From Rhodoferax sp. (GTDB lineage Bacteria > Pseudomonadota > Gammaproteobacteria > Burkholderiales > Burkholderiaceae_C), in the NCBI RefSeq assembly GCF_030697375.1, contig NZ_JAUYQD010000065.1, positions 37,380 through 101,379 on the forward strand: a stretch of DNA of 64,000 nucleotides, written 5' to 3'. The position numbers were made by a program, and so were the translations under genes. Under the pieces are notes generated by a model that was given only the letters and a program-made list of their open reading frames with translations, did not search any database and was not told the origin of the DNA. This document shows positions 16,715 through 24,284 of this stretch, piece by piece. Every line of letters begins with the position of its first letter. Position 1 is the first letter of the stretch.

Positions 16715-18108
16715 TGAAAAATCAATTCAAACCGCTTACTTTTTTCGCCTCTGTGGGGTTTGCATCTCTGGTGCTGACCGCGGGATTCAACGCCGAAGCC
16801 AAGGGCATCATGCGCACCCTCAAGAACACCGGTAGCAGCGCAGTGAACTCGGCCACCAACACGGTGGCCCAGGGGGCCAATACGATTGCCGCCACCTCCA
16901 CCAGCGACATGAATTCGGTGTCTTCGATGGCGAAGTCCACCTACGCCACTACCGCGCAGGATGTGACGAATGGCTATAACGACTCGGTTTCGGCACTGCG
17001 CTCCGTCTACAACCAAGGGCTCCTGGCCGCCTACAAACAGGTGGGCAACGCCATGCTCAACGCCAATCGCGACAAGGCAACCCGTATTGCCAACACCTTC
17101 AGAAATCTGGATGACGAAGGCTTGGCCGCGCTGAACCGCATCGTCGATGCCATCACGAACCAGCAACTGACAGACGCCGTGAACGCTGACATGCAGACGC
17201 TGGGCCGCAAGCTGGGATTGCAAAATTTTGGCCAATCCGGCAGCAACGTGCCCAATGCCCTGAGCAATTCGAATTTCGGCATTCAGGTGGACAGCACCCT
17301 GGGGCTGGGGCTTGGTTTTGGGCAGAGCTACGGCATCGCCATGAATGTGCTGCCGACCAATGGGCGATTCAGGTTGGCCTTGTTGCAGGGCAACTCGGTG
17401 TCGGCAGGTTTGCAGGCGGATGACTCGGTCGGCGTCAGCTTTTTCTGGAGCCCCGGTTCGGTCGATGATTCCAATGGGAGTTCGGTCGGCTTGGCCCTGG
17501 AACTCGCGGTCGACGGCGGTGCCTCGGTGGGCATGTCATGGCCCGCCGTCACCAACTACAGCGACCTGAGCAAGATCAGCCCGACGCCCGGCCTGTCGAT
17601 TGCCTTGGTCGGCGGTGACTCCATCAAAGTCGATTTGGTGGCAGGTTACACCAGGGTGTTGAAGACGGTTCAAATACCCCCAGCCTCCCCATCCGCGGCG
17701 AAGAAAGCCGGTGGCGGCGGTGGCAATGACTGGAACGACAACGCCACCTGCGCGGGCCAGTACGTCAGTGGGTTCCGGCTGCGGTATGGCAAAAACGTGG
17801 ACACCGTGCAATTCAGCTACGGCGGCCGAGGTTGGGCCGATTCCCACGGCTACTCCACCTCCGCCGCCTGGCCTGTGGACGTGTCCCTGCCCACGGGAGA
17901 GTATGTCGTTCAGGTGGACTATGCCGCCGGTAACGCTGTCAATAAATTGACCTTCAGGACCAATCTGGGAAATACCTATGGTCCGTACGGCAATGGCGGA
18001 AATACGGACTCCTACGTGGTGACCCCCGGTGAGCGATTGGGATGTATGTCGGGGCGCTCTGGCTCCTCCATCGATCAACTGACCTTCTCATCGACGGGTT
18101 CCAACTAA
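16711..18108 (+). CDS. Exported protein with C-terminal jacalin-like lectin domain
   Basis: 465 aa (or 464 from the second ATG at 16714). A signal peptide is followed by a Ser/Thr/Asn/Ala-rich helical region (about 30-170), a beta-rich central domain (about 185-320), and a jacalin-type domain from about 334 to 463. The last shows the family order: GGGGGNDWND, GQYVSGFRLRYGKNVDTVQF, SLPTGEYVVQVDYAAG, VNKLTFRTNLGNTYGPYG and MSGRSGSSIDQLTF. Jacalin folds bind mono- or oligosaccharides. It is translationally coupled to the 755-aa protein and is the last gene of the secretin operon, so a secreted or surface sugar-binding effector is the likeliest role. Confidence 0.82.
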   Translation: MMKNQFKPLTFFASVGFASLVLTAGFNAEAKGIMRTLKNTGSSAVNSATNTVAQGANTIAATSTSDMNSVSSMAKSTYATTAQDVTNGYNDSVSALRSVYNQGLLAAYKQVGNAMLNANRDKATRIANTFRNLDDEGLAALNRIVDAITNQQLTDAVNADMQTLGRKLGLQNFGQSGSNVPNALSNSNFGIQVDSTLGLGLGFGQSYGIAMNVLPTNGRFRLALLQGNSVSAGLQADDSVGVSFFWSPGSVDDSNGSSVGLALELAVDGGASVGMSWPAVTNYSDLSKISPTPGLSIALVGGDSIKVDLVAGYTRVLKTVQIPPASPSAAKKAGGGGGNDWNDNATCAGQYVSGFRLRYGKNVDTVQFSYGGRGWADSHGYSTSAAWPVDVSLPTGEYVVQVDYAAGNAVNKLTFRTNLGNTYGPYGNGGNTDSYVVTPGERLGCMSGRSGSSIDQLTFSSTGSN

Positions 18109-18228
18109 CCAGCCTGCTTCGGCCAGACTAGGCCTGCACAAAAGTGGTGATTTGGCGGCGGGTTCTTTCTTCATTCTGACCCGCTGGGACGTTAAATATT
18201 CGCCGGTTGCCCCGATTATTGTTGAAGA

Positions 18229-18858
18229 CTACCGCGCCACCACCCCGCTGGCGATATAGACACCGCCCATGAGGGTGGTGCTGACTTCCATCTCTTCCAC
18301 TTGTTCGGCCAATCGGCTCCAGGGCTGGCCCAAGCCTTCCAATGAGCTGACGGAATGGGTGGCCGCCATGAGCACAAAGCAGTTGGTGGCCCAGGCCCAG
18401 GGGGCCGCCCATTGCAAGCCCGCTGCCACCACATGGGCGCCGGGTTTGAGGCTGCCCACCACGTTGCGGATGGCGCCGGGGTGGCGCAGGATGTCGTGGG
18501 TGAAGTGAAACAGCGCCGCATTGGCCTGGACGGGAATGACGGCGGCCTCGGCGGGGGTGTTCAGCAGCGTCACATTGCGCCAGCGCTGCTGGGCGACGCG
18601 GGCGCGAGCCCGGTCCAGCATTTCGGGGCACTGCTCGATGCCCACAATGTGGCCGTGTGCGCCAATGGCCCGCTGCAGGTGTTCAAAACTGAGGCCGGTG
18701 CCGCAGCCCACGTCCAGCACGGTGTCGCGCGCTTGGAGTTTCAGCCGGGCAATCGCCCGCTGGCGAATGGGCTCAAACGCCGCCAGTTCGTGGTCATAGA
18801 CATGGGCGCGCAGCCGGTACTGTCGCAACGCTTTTTGGCGGGTTTGGGTGTGTGGCAC
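18229..18858 (-). CDS. Class I SAM-dependent methyltransferase
   Basis: 209 aa from a GTG at 18858, chosen because GGAG stands seven to ten bases upstream; ATG starts further up would overlap the universal stress protein gene. Motif I is VLDVGCGTGLSFEHL near residue 50, followed by an acidic residue after strand 2 (GIEQCPEMLDRAR) and post-I/II segments NTPAEAAV and LKPGAHVVAAG. This is the UbiE/phospholipid methyltransferase-like fold; the substrate is unknown. It lies 10 bp downstream of the stress protein gene and is probably co-transcribed. Confidence 0.82.
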   Translation of the reverse strand: MPHTQTRQKALRQYRLRAHVYDHELAAFEPIRQRAIARLKLQARDTVLDVGCGTGLSFEHLQRAIGAHGHIVGIEQCPEMLDRARARVAQQRWRNVTLLNTPAEAAVIPVQANAALFHFTHDILRHPGAIRNVVGSLKPGAHVVAAGLQWAAPWAWATNCFVLMAATHSVSSLEGLGQPWSRLAEQVEEMEVSTTLMGGVYIASGVVAR

Positions 18859-18868
18859 GGCATCTCCA

Positions 18869-19306
18869 CTAACGCGTGATAACGCACAGCACGCTGCACG
18901 GCGCATGCTCGATCAGTGCGCCTGAGATGGAGCCGCGCCACCAGCGGGCCGCCCAGCTGTCCAAATGCTTGTGGCCCACCACGATGAGGTCGGCGCCGAC
19001 CTCGCTGGCGTACCGGGTGATCTCCTGCACCGAGTCGCCCTTGAGCAGTTCACCGCTGGCGGTGTACCCTGCTTCCGCCAAGCGGCGCAGGCCGTCCGCC
19101 AGCACCTCCTGAAACTTGGCGACCTCCCGGGTTTCGGATTCAGGGTCGTAGATCGCGCCCTCCATGGCCACGTAGCCCGCAGACGAGGGCATGACCGCGA
19201 CCAGCGAAAGTTTGGCATGGCTCCACTGCGCAAGGTCTTTGCAGTCCAACAAGGCCTTTTGTCCACACTCTGAACCGTCATAGGCAATCACGATGTTGTT
19301 GTACAT
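18869..19306 (-). CDS. Universal stress protein (UspA family)
   Basis: 145 aa from the ATG at 19306, preceded by CAGGAG. It begins MYNNIVIAYDGSECGQKAL and contains the ATP-binding signature of ATP-type USPs, VGADLIVVGHKHLDSWAARW followed by GSISGALIEHAPCSVLCV (G-2x-G-9x-G-S/T pattern). Such proteins bind ATP and accumulate under stress or growth arrest. It forms a probable two-gene unit with the methyltransferase. Confidence 0.9.
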   Translation of the reverse strand: MYNNIVIAYDGSECGQKALLDCKDLAQWSHAKLSLVAVMPSSAGYVAMEGAIYDPESETREVAKFQEVLADGLRRLAEAGYTASGELLKGDSVQEITRYASEVGADLIVVGHKHLDSWAARWWRGSISGALIEHAPCSVLCVITR

Positions 19307-19388
19307 GGTGCAATCTCCTGAAGTTTGTTGGAAGCATAGGCATACCCGGTCCGCATGGCAAGCGTCACATGCGTTTTTTGACCAGTGC

Positions 19389-20294
19389 TCACACCACGGG
19401 CGCGGCCGCTTGCCGCAGCCAGGCCTGAAAAACTGCCAGGGCCGGGCGCGCATCGTCGCGTTCGGGGGTAACCAGGTAGTAAGCCCGTTCGCCCAGCAGG
19501 GGGCGGTCGCAGGCGACGACCAGTTCGCCGCGCGCCAATTCCGCCTCAATCAGCAGGCGCGGCACCAGCGCCAGACCCATGCCGTGCGCGGCGGCGGCGG
19601 CGGTCATGGAGAACTGCTCGTAGCGCGGCCCGCACAGGGCCTGGGGCGCGGCCACTCCTGCGGCCTCAAACCATTGCCGCCAGGCGGCGGGGCGGGTGCT
19701 TTGCTGCAGCAAGGGCAGGGCGCTGATGGTTTGCGGAGACAGGCTGGCCGCGTTGCCCAACAACAGGGGGCTGCACACGGGCACCACCTCTTCGGCCATC
19801 AGGCGCAGCGCCTGGGTGCCCGCCCAGTTGTGCACCTGCTCGGGCGTGCCGGCGTACAAGGCGCAATCGAACGGGGTGTCGGCAAACATGAAGGCGCGGG
19901 TGCGGGTGTCGATGTGCACCGTGATGTCGGGGTGCCGCGCCTTCAAGTCGGGCAAACGCGGAATCAGCCAGCGTGCGGCAAAGGTGGGTACCGCTGCCAG
20001 ATGCAAGGTGCCGCCGCTGCCCTGGGAGGACATCACATCCAGCGTGTCCTGCTCCAGCCCCTGCAGGCGGGGCGCCACCTGCAGCGCGTATTCCCGCCCG
20101 CGTTCGGTCAGCACCACGCCGTGGCGGGTGCGGCGAAACAGGGGAAGGTCTAAAAACTCTTCCAGCGCCGTGATTTGCCGGGACACCGCGCCTTGGGTCA
20201 GCGCAAGCTCTTGCGCGGCGCGGGTGTAGCTCTCGTGGCGGGCTGCGGCTTCAAAGCAGGCCAGGGCTTGGAGGGAGGGTATTTTTCTGCGCAT
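19389..20294 (-). CDS. LysR-family regulator, GcvA-like
   Basis: 301 aa. It starts MRRKIPSLQALACFEAAARH and has the helix-turn-helix ESYTRAAQELALTQGAVSRQITALEE, typical of the GcvA/AmpR branch, then a substrate-binding domain ending near QAWLRQAAAPVV. It is divergent from the glutaryl-CoA dehydrogenase gene with 248 bp between them, so regulation of glutarate/lysine catabolism is likely. A partial interspersed repeat lies in that intergenic region. Confidence 0.88.
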   Translation of the reverse strand: MRRKIPSLQALACFEAAARHESYTRAAQELALTQGAVSRQITALEEFLDLPLFRRTRHGVVLTERGREYALQVAPRLQGLEQDTLDVMSSQGSGGTLHLAAVPTFAARWLIPRLPDLKARHPDITVHIDTRTRAFMFADTPFDCALYAGTPEQVHNWAGTQALRLMAEEVVPVCSPLLLGNAASLSPQTISALPLLQQSTRPAAWRQWFEAAGVAAPQALCGPRYEQFSMTAAAAAHGMGLALVPRLLIEAELARGELVVACDRPLLGERAYYLVTPERDDARPALAVFQAWLRQAAAPVV

Positions 20295-20351
20295 GGTGTG
20301 CTGAATGTACACATGAAGGCCATGAAGTGCAAGCCCATTTGCTCCTGTATT

Positions 20352-20389
20352 CATAGCTGCTTACGCAATTGATTCGGGGGCTATTGTGC
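20352..20389 (+). repeat. Partial copy C of the interspersed repeat
   Basis: CATAGCTGCTTACGCAATT followed by GATTCGGGGGCTATTGTGC. The first 19 bases match the copy at 9744 and the GGGGCTA segment matches the second half of the copy at 8783. It lies between the LysR and gcdH genes. Confidence 0.6.
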
Positions 20390-20542
20390 AGAATTGACAA
20401 CATTTCTTGGTGAAGAATATATCTCAAAAACTCATAACTGCGTGAGATTAAGTCGTTTGCTTTTGGGGTGGACTGTCCGCTACCATGCGCCATCCGCTGC
20501 AGGTGCAGCCTCGCAAATCCAACCTTTGATTCGGAGACTCTC

Positions 20543-21733
20543 ATGGCCCACGCAACTTTCAACTGGCAAGACCCCTTTTTGCTCGACTCCCAACTCAGCG
20601 ACGAGGAGCGCATGGTGCGCGACGCCGCCGCTGCCTACTGCCAGGACCAGCTGCTGCCCCGCGTGACCCAGGCGTTTCGCGACGGCACGACCGACCCGGC
20701 CATCTTCCGCGAGATGGGCGCTTTGGGCCTGCTGGGCCCCACCATCCCCGAGCAGTACGGCGGCCCGGGCCTGAACTACGTGTCTTACGGCCTGATCGCC
20801 CGCGAGGTGGAGCGCGTCGATTCCGGCTACCGCTCCATGATGAGTGTGCAAAGCTCGCTGGTGATGGTGCCGATTTTTGAATTCGGCACCGAAGCGCAGC
20901 GCCAGAAGTACCTGCCCCGGCTTGCCACCGGCGAATGGATCGGCTGCTTTGGCCTGACCGAACCCGACCACGGCTCCGACCCCGGCTCCATGGCCACCCG
21001 CGCCCACAAGGTGGCCGGCGGCTACAAGCTGTCGGGCAGCAAGATGTGGATCTCCAACAGCCCGATTGCCGACGTGTTTGTGGTCTGGGCCAAAGAGGTG
21101 TCCGAGGGCGGCCAGGTCGGCCCAATCCGTGGCTTTGTGCTGGAAAAAGGCATGGCCGGTCTGTCCGCCCCCGCCATCCACGGCAAGGTGGGCCTGCGCG
21201 CCAGCATCACCGGTGAGATCGTGATGGACGGTGTGTTCTGCCCCGAGGAAAACGCATTCCCCGAGGTGCGCGGCCTCAAGGGCCCGTTCACCTGCCTGAA
21301 CAGCGCCCGTTACGGCATCGCCTGGGGCGCCCTGGGCGCCGCCGAAGACTGCTGGCTGCGCGCGCGCCAGTACACGATGGACCGTAAGCAGTTTGGCAAG
21401 CCGCTGGCTGCCAACCAGCTGATCCAGAAGAAGCTGGCCGACATGCAAACCGAAATCGCGCTGGGCCTGCAGGGCTGCCTGCGCTTGGGGCGCATGAAGG
21501 ATGAAGGCACGGATTCCGTTGAAATTACTTCCATCCTGAAGCGCAATTCCTGTGGCAAATCGCTGGACATTGCACGTTTGGCGCGGGACATGATGGGCGG
21601 TAACGGTATCTCGGATGAGTTTGGTGTGGCGCGGCATTTGGTGAATCTGGAGGTGGTGAATACCTACGAAGGGACGCATGACATCCACGCGTTGATTTTG
21701 GGCCGGGCGCAGACGGGAATTGCGGCCTTCTGA
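20543..21733 (+). CDS. gcdH: Glutaryl-CoA dehydrogenase
   Basis: 396 aa from the ATG at 20543, with CGGAGA just upstream. It is a complete acyl-CoA dehydrogenase: the FAD segment GCFGLTEPDHGSDPGSM, WISNSPIADVFVVWAK, and the C-terminal NTYEGTHDIHALILGRA in which the glutamate of YEGTHD is the catalytic base of this subfamily. Subfamily landmarks (GFVLEKGMAGLSAP, KVGLRASITGEI) fit glutaryl-CoA dehydrogenase, which oxidises and decarboxylates glutaryl-CoA to crotonyl-CoA in lysine and aromatic degradation. The CoA-transferase gene 580 bp downstream supports this. Confidence 0.92.
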   Translation: MAHATFNWQDPFLLDSQLSDEERMVRDAAAAYCQDQLLPRVTQAFRDGTTDPAIFREMGALGLLGPTIPEQYGGPGLNYVSYGLIAREVERVDSGYRSMMSVQSSLVMVPIFEFGTEAQRQKYLPRLATGEWIGCFGLTEPDHGSDPGSMATRAHKVAGGYKLSGSKMWISNSPIADVFVVWAKEVSEGGQVGPIRGFVLEKGMAGLSAPAIHGKVGLRASITGEIVMDGVFCPEENAFPEVRGLKGPFTCLNSARYGIAWGALGAAEDCWLRARQYTMDRKQFGKPLAANQLIQKKLADMQTEIALGLQGCLRLGRMKDEGTDSVEITSILKRNSCGKSLDIARLARDMMGGNGISDEFGVARHLVNLEVVNTYEGTHDIHALILGRAQTGIAAF

Positions 21734-21821
21734 AACTTTGCGGGACAGACCGCAGTTGCGCGAAGCGGACCAGCTCTGTCCTCAACTGATTAGGTTTTGG
21801 TTGTCTTGAGGGAGTGTGGTT

Positions 21822-21896
21822 GCTGCGCGGCTTTTGTAGCCCCCACTCTCCCCCAACCCCTCTCGCCCCGCCGGGCGAGAGGGGAGCTCAACAGCC
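21822..21896 (+). repeat. Left arm of a ~75-bp inverted repeat
   Basis: This segment matches the reverse complement of 22178-22252 with about three mismatches. It contains an internal perfect hairpin, CCCCTCTCGCCC (21857-21868), four-base loop, GGGCGAGAGGGG (21873-21884). It begins 88 bp after the gcdH stop. Confidence 0.85.
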
Positions 21897-22177
21897 GATT
21901 TGGTGGTTTTGCGCCGGCTACGAAATTATTGGGGTGGCGTTGCCAACGGATGGGTGGGCGTGGAGTGGTTGCCAGCGGTCGTAGAGACCTCGGGGGGCGG
22001 GGTGAGGTGAGGGTGAGGGCGTGGTTCTCGCACGGGCGGGCCCGCGTAGCGGCCCGCTGGGGGAGCGCAGACCCCTCGCCGTTGACTACGACCGCCACAC
22101 CAAAAGCCTGAGCGAACCCGCACGCACCGCAACCTTGCGAAAGTAGCCCTGTATTCGAAGTGAACACATCAAATAGG
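21897..22177. other. ~280-bp spacer of the inverted-repeat element
   Basis: GC-rich with strong G skew in its middle (about 21990-22080). No open frame here resembles a protein I know; the long minus-strand frame crossing it is an antisense shadow of the CoA-transferase gene. With its two flanking arms it looks like a non-autonomous mobile or repetitive element inserted between gcdH and the CoA-transferase gene. Confidence 0.5.
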
Positions 22178-22252
22178 GCTGTTAGCTCCCCTCTCGCCCG
22201 GCGGGGCGAGAGGGGTTGGGGGAGAGTGGGGACTACAAAAGCTGCGCAGCAC
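22178..22252 (-). repeat. Right arm of the ~75-bp inverted repeat
   Basis: Reverse complement of the arm at 21822-21896, including the 12-bp-stem hairpin (22189-22216). Ends 62 bp before the start of the CoA-transferase gene. Confidence 0.85.
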
Positions 22253-22314
22253 ACAGCACCACCCAAAACACAAAAACACCAGAAACAGAAACACCAGAAA
22301 CACGAAAGCAATCC

Positions 22315-23568
22315 ATGACCCAAGAAAAACCCGCCGCTCTCTCCCACCTCAAGGTACTCGACCTCTCCCGGGTCCTGGCCGGCCCCTGGTGCACCCAAAT
22401 GCTGGCCGACCTGGGGGCTGACGTGGTCAAGGTCGAACGCCCCGGCGTGGGTGACGACACCCGCCACTGGGGCCCCCCATTCCTGCAAGACGCCCAGGCC
22501 CGAGACACCGACCAGGCCACCTACTTCACCTCCTGCAACCGCAACAAACGCTCCATCACCATCGACATGGCCAAGCCCGAAGGCCAGGCGCTGATCCGTC
22601 GCATGGCGGCGCAAAGCGACATCGTGGTGGAAAACTTCAAGGTTGGCGGCCTGAAAGCCTACGGGCTGGACTACGCCAGCCTCCAGGCGCTCAACCCGCG
22701 CCTGATCTACTGCTCGGTCACCGGCTTCGGCCAGGACGGCCCCTACGCCGAGCGGGCCGGTTACGACCTCATGATCCAGGCCATGAGCGGCATGATGAGC
22801 ATCACCGGCAAGGCCGACGACGTGCCCGGCGGCGGCCCGCAGCGCGTGGGCGTGGCGCTCACCGACCTGTTTACCGGCGTGTATGCGTCCACCGCCATTT
22901 TGGCGGCGCTGGAAGTGCGCAACCGCACCGGCCATGGCCAGCACATCGACATGGCGCTCCTGGACGTGGGCATGGCCATTTTGGCCAACCAGGCGGCGGG
23001 TTTCCTGAACACCGGCAAGGTGCCCCAGCGCCAGGGCAACAGCCACCCCAGCCTCGCGCCCTACCAGGACTTTCCCACTGCGGACGGCGCCATGCTGCTG
23101 GCCATTGGCAACGACGGCCAGTTTGCGCGTTTTTGCGAGGCGGCGGGCCACCCCGAGTGGGCCGCCGATCCGCGTTATGCCAGCAACAGCTTGCGGGTCC
23201 AAAACCGCGAGACCCTGATCCCGGCCTTGCAAAGCGTCACCCGCACCCGCAGCACCGCCCAGTGGATCACCCTGCTGGAAGACCAGGCCGTGCCCTGCGG
23301 TCCGATCAACGACCTGGGGCAGGCCTTTGCCGACGCCCAGGTGCAGGCCCGGGGTTTGGTGGTGAAACAGGCCTTGTCGCCCGCAGAGTCTGCGCAGACA
23401 GCTATCGAATCCATAGCAACCGTGGCCAGCCCCCTGCGCCTGACGGCCACGCCCCCGGTGCTGCGCCGCGCCCCTCCGGGCTTGGGCGAACACACGGACG
23501 AGGTGCTGGAAGAGCTGGGGCTGGATGCGCTGACCATTGCGTCCTTGCGCGTTGGCGGCGTGGTGTAG
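22315..23568 (+). CDS. CaiB/BaiF family CoA-transferase, probably for glutarate
   Basis: 417 aa from the ATG at 22315. Family III CoA-transferase signatures: LKVLDLSRVLAGPWCTQMLA, DLGADVVKVERPGVGDDTR (with the catalytic Asp nearby in this fold), NRNKRSITIDM and VTGFGQDGPYAERAGYDLM. Next to gcdH it probably makes glutaryl-CoA from glutarate using succinyl-CoA, as the eukaryotic SUGCT and bacterial neighbours of gcdH do; this is contextual. Residues about 350-369 (VKQALSPAESAQTAIESIAT) are encoded by a segment that matches the 60-bp interspersed repeat on the opposite strand. Confidence 0.88.
   Translation: MTQEKPAALSHLKVLDLSRVLAGPWCTQMLADLGADVVKVERPGVGDDTRHWGPPFLQDAQARDTDQATYFTSCNRNKRSITIDMAKPEGQALIRRMAAQSDIVVENFKVGGLKAYGLDYASLQALNPRLIYCSVTGFGQDGPYAERAGYDLMIQAMSGMMSITGKADDVPGGGPQRVGVALTDLFTGVYASTAILAALEVRNRTGHGQHIDMALLDVGMAILANQAAGFLNTGKVPQRQGNSHPSLAPYQDFPTADGAMLLAIGNDGQFARFCEAAGHPEWAADPRYASNSLRVQNRETLIPALQSVTRTRSTAQWITLLEDQAVPCGPINDLGQAFADAQVQARGLVVKQALSPAESAQTAIESIATVASPLRLTATPPVLRRAPPGLGEHTDEVLEELGLDALTIASLRVGGVV
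23362..23420 (-). repeat. In-frame copy of the interspersed repeat inside the CoA-transferase gene
   Basis: On the minus strand this reads TTGCTATGGATTCGATAGC, then TGCGCA, TCTGCGGG and GGCCTGTTT, in the same order and spacing as the copy at 8782-8840 (TTGCTATTAATTTAGTAGC, TGCGCA, TCTGCGGG, GGCCTGTTT). I count at least 38 matching positions of about 58. It keeps the reading frame open. Confidence 0.6.
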
Positions 23569-23571
23569 GGC

Positions 23572-23640
23572 AAGACCTTGCGTTTGGGAATCAGCTGCTG
23601 CAAGCGCTTGAATTTGCCCAACGAGGTATTGAACTGGTGT
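23572..23640 (-). pseudogene. Remnant of a paralogue of the protein at 33954-34466
   Basis: Minus-strand translation gives TSLGKFKRLQQLIPKRKVL, which parallels the C-terminus of the protein at 33954-34466 (AMLGRFKSLQQLTAKLNVF). The DNA also matches over about 60 bp (ATCAGCTGCTGCAAGCGCTTGA versus the GTCAGTTGCTGCAGGCTCTTGA region, allowing mismatches). No upstream part of the gene survives. Confidence 0.4.
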
Positions 23641-23691
23641 GGAGCGCTGGTGTTATAGATGGGTGTTTCGTTTTTTTCGTTTTTTGCTAAA

Positions 23692-23702
23692 CTGGAAACC
23701 AG
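23692..23702. promoter_or_regulatory. Small palindrome before the toxin-antitoxin-like pair
   Basis: CTGG-AAA-CCAG lies 20 bp before the start of the HTH protein gene, where an autoregulating antitoxin would bind. A loose promoter (TTGAAC at 23629 and TATAGA at 23654, 19 bp apart) lies upstream. Both are weak evidence. Confidence 0.3.
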
Positions 23703-23722
23703 CCAAACACAAGGAGTGCACC

Positions 23723-24277
23723 ATGCCCAACACCCCATCCCGTGCGAAAACAACGATTCAGTCTTATGACCCCTTGGAGCCTCTGGTAACCGCTATCGGG
23801 TTGATGCTCGCTGAGAATGTGGGCAAGACGCAAGCGCAGCCCAGTGCATTGTCCTTTCATGTATCCCAAGCCCTGCATCAGGTTCTGGAGTCCCCCACCC
23901 CCCAAAGCAGGAGTACCAGAATGCTCTTGATACGGCATTTGGTGGATATTGAAAGCCAGCAGATAGGAATTTCAATCCCAGACAACCAAGCGGTCGCAGG
24001 CGATCTGATCAGCACTGCCCAGGCGGCGGAAATACTGGGCTACAGCCGCCCCTACGTTGCCATGCTGATTGATCAGAACCAACTGAAAGGGGCCACGGTC
24101 TCCGCTGGCGGTCATCGCCGGGTGCCCCGTGCAGCCGTTTTGGCATGGAAGGCGAAGCACTTGGTGAAGGACAAGGTTACGGGTCTGCGCACCGAGGGAC
24201 AAAAAATAGGTGCGTACAAAAGCACTGAAGTGGATGCCGCGCGGCGGGTCAAGGCGCTTGCATCAACTCCCAAATAG
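23723..24277 (+). CDS. HTH (excisionase-type) DNA-binding protein, probable antitoxin
   Basis: 184 aa from the ATG at 23723, with AAGGAG upstream. The N-terminal about 90 residues are helical without a known motif. Residues about 95-145 form an excisionase/MerR-like helix-turn-helix: STAQAAEILGYSRPYVAMLI, then VSAGGHRRVPRAAVLAWKAK. The gene ends 7 bp before a PIN-domain gene. The order HTH then PIN is that of a type II toxin-antitoxin module in which the HTH protein both neutralises the toxin and represses the operon. Role is inferred from domain pairing. Confidence 0.75.
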   Translation: MPNTPSRAKTTIQSYDPLEPLVTAIGLMLAENVGKTQAQPSALSFHVSQALHQVLESPTPQSRSTRMLLIRHLVDIESQQIGISIPDNQAVAGDLISTAQAAEILGYSRPYVAMLIDQNQLKGATVSAGGHRRVPRAAVLAWKAKHLVKDKVTGLRTEGQKIGAYKSTEVDAARRVKALASTPK

Positions 24278-24284
24278 CCCCGCG

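Noticed and set aside
21790..23493. 567-codon open frame on the minus strand
   Set aside because: It is antisense to the well-supported CoA-transferase gene and crosses both arms of the inverted repeat; its translation is low-complexity His/Gly/Ala/Val/Arg and matches no family pattern.
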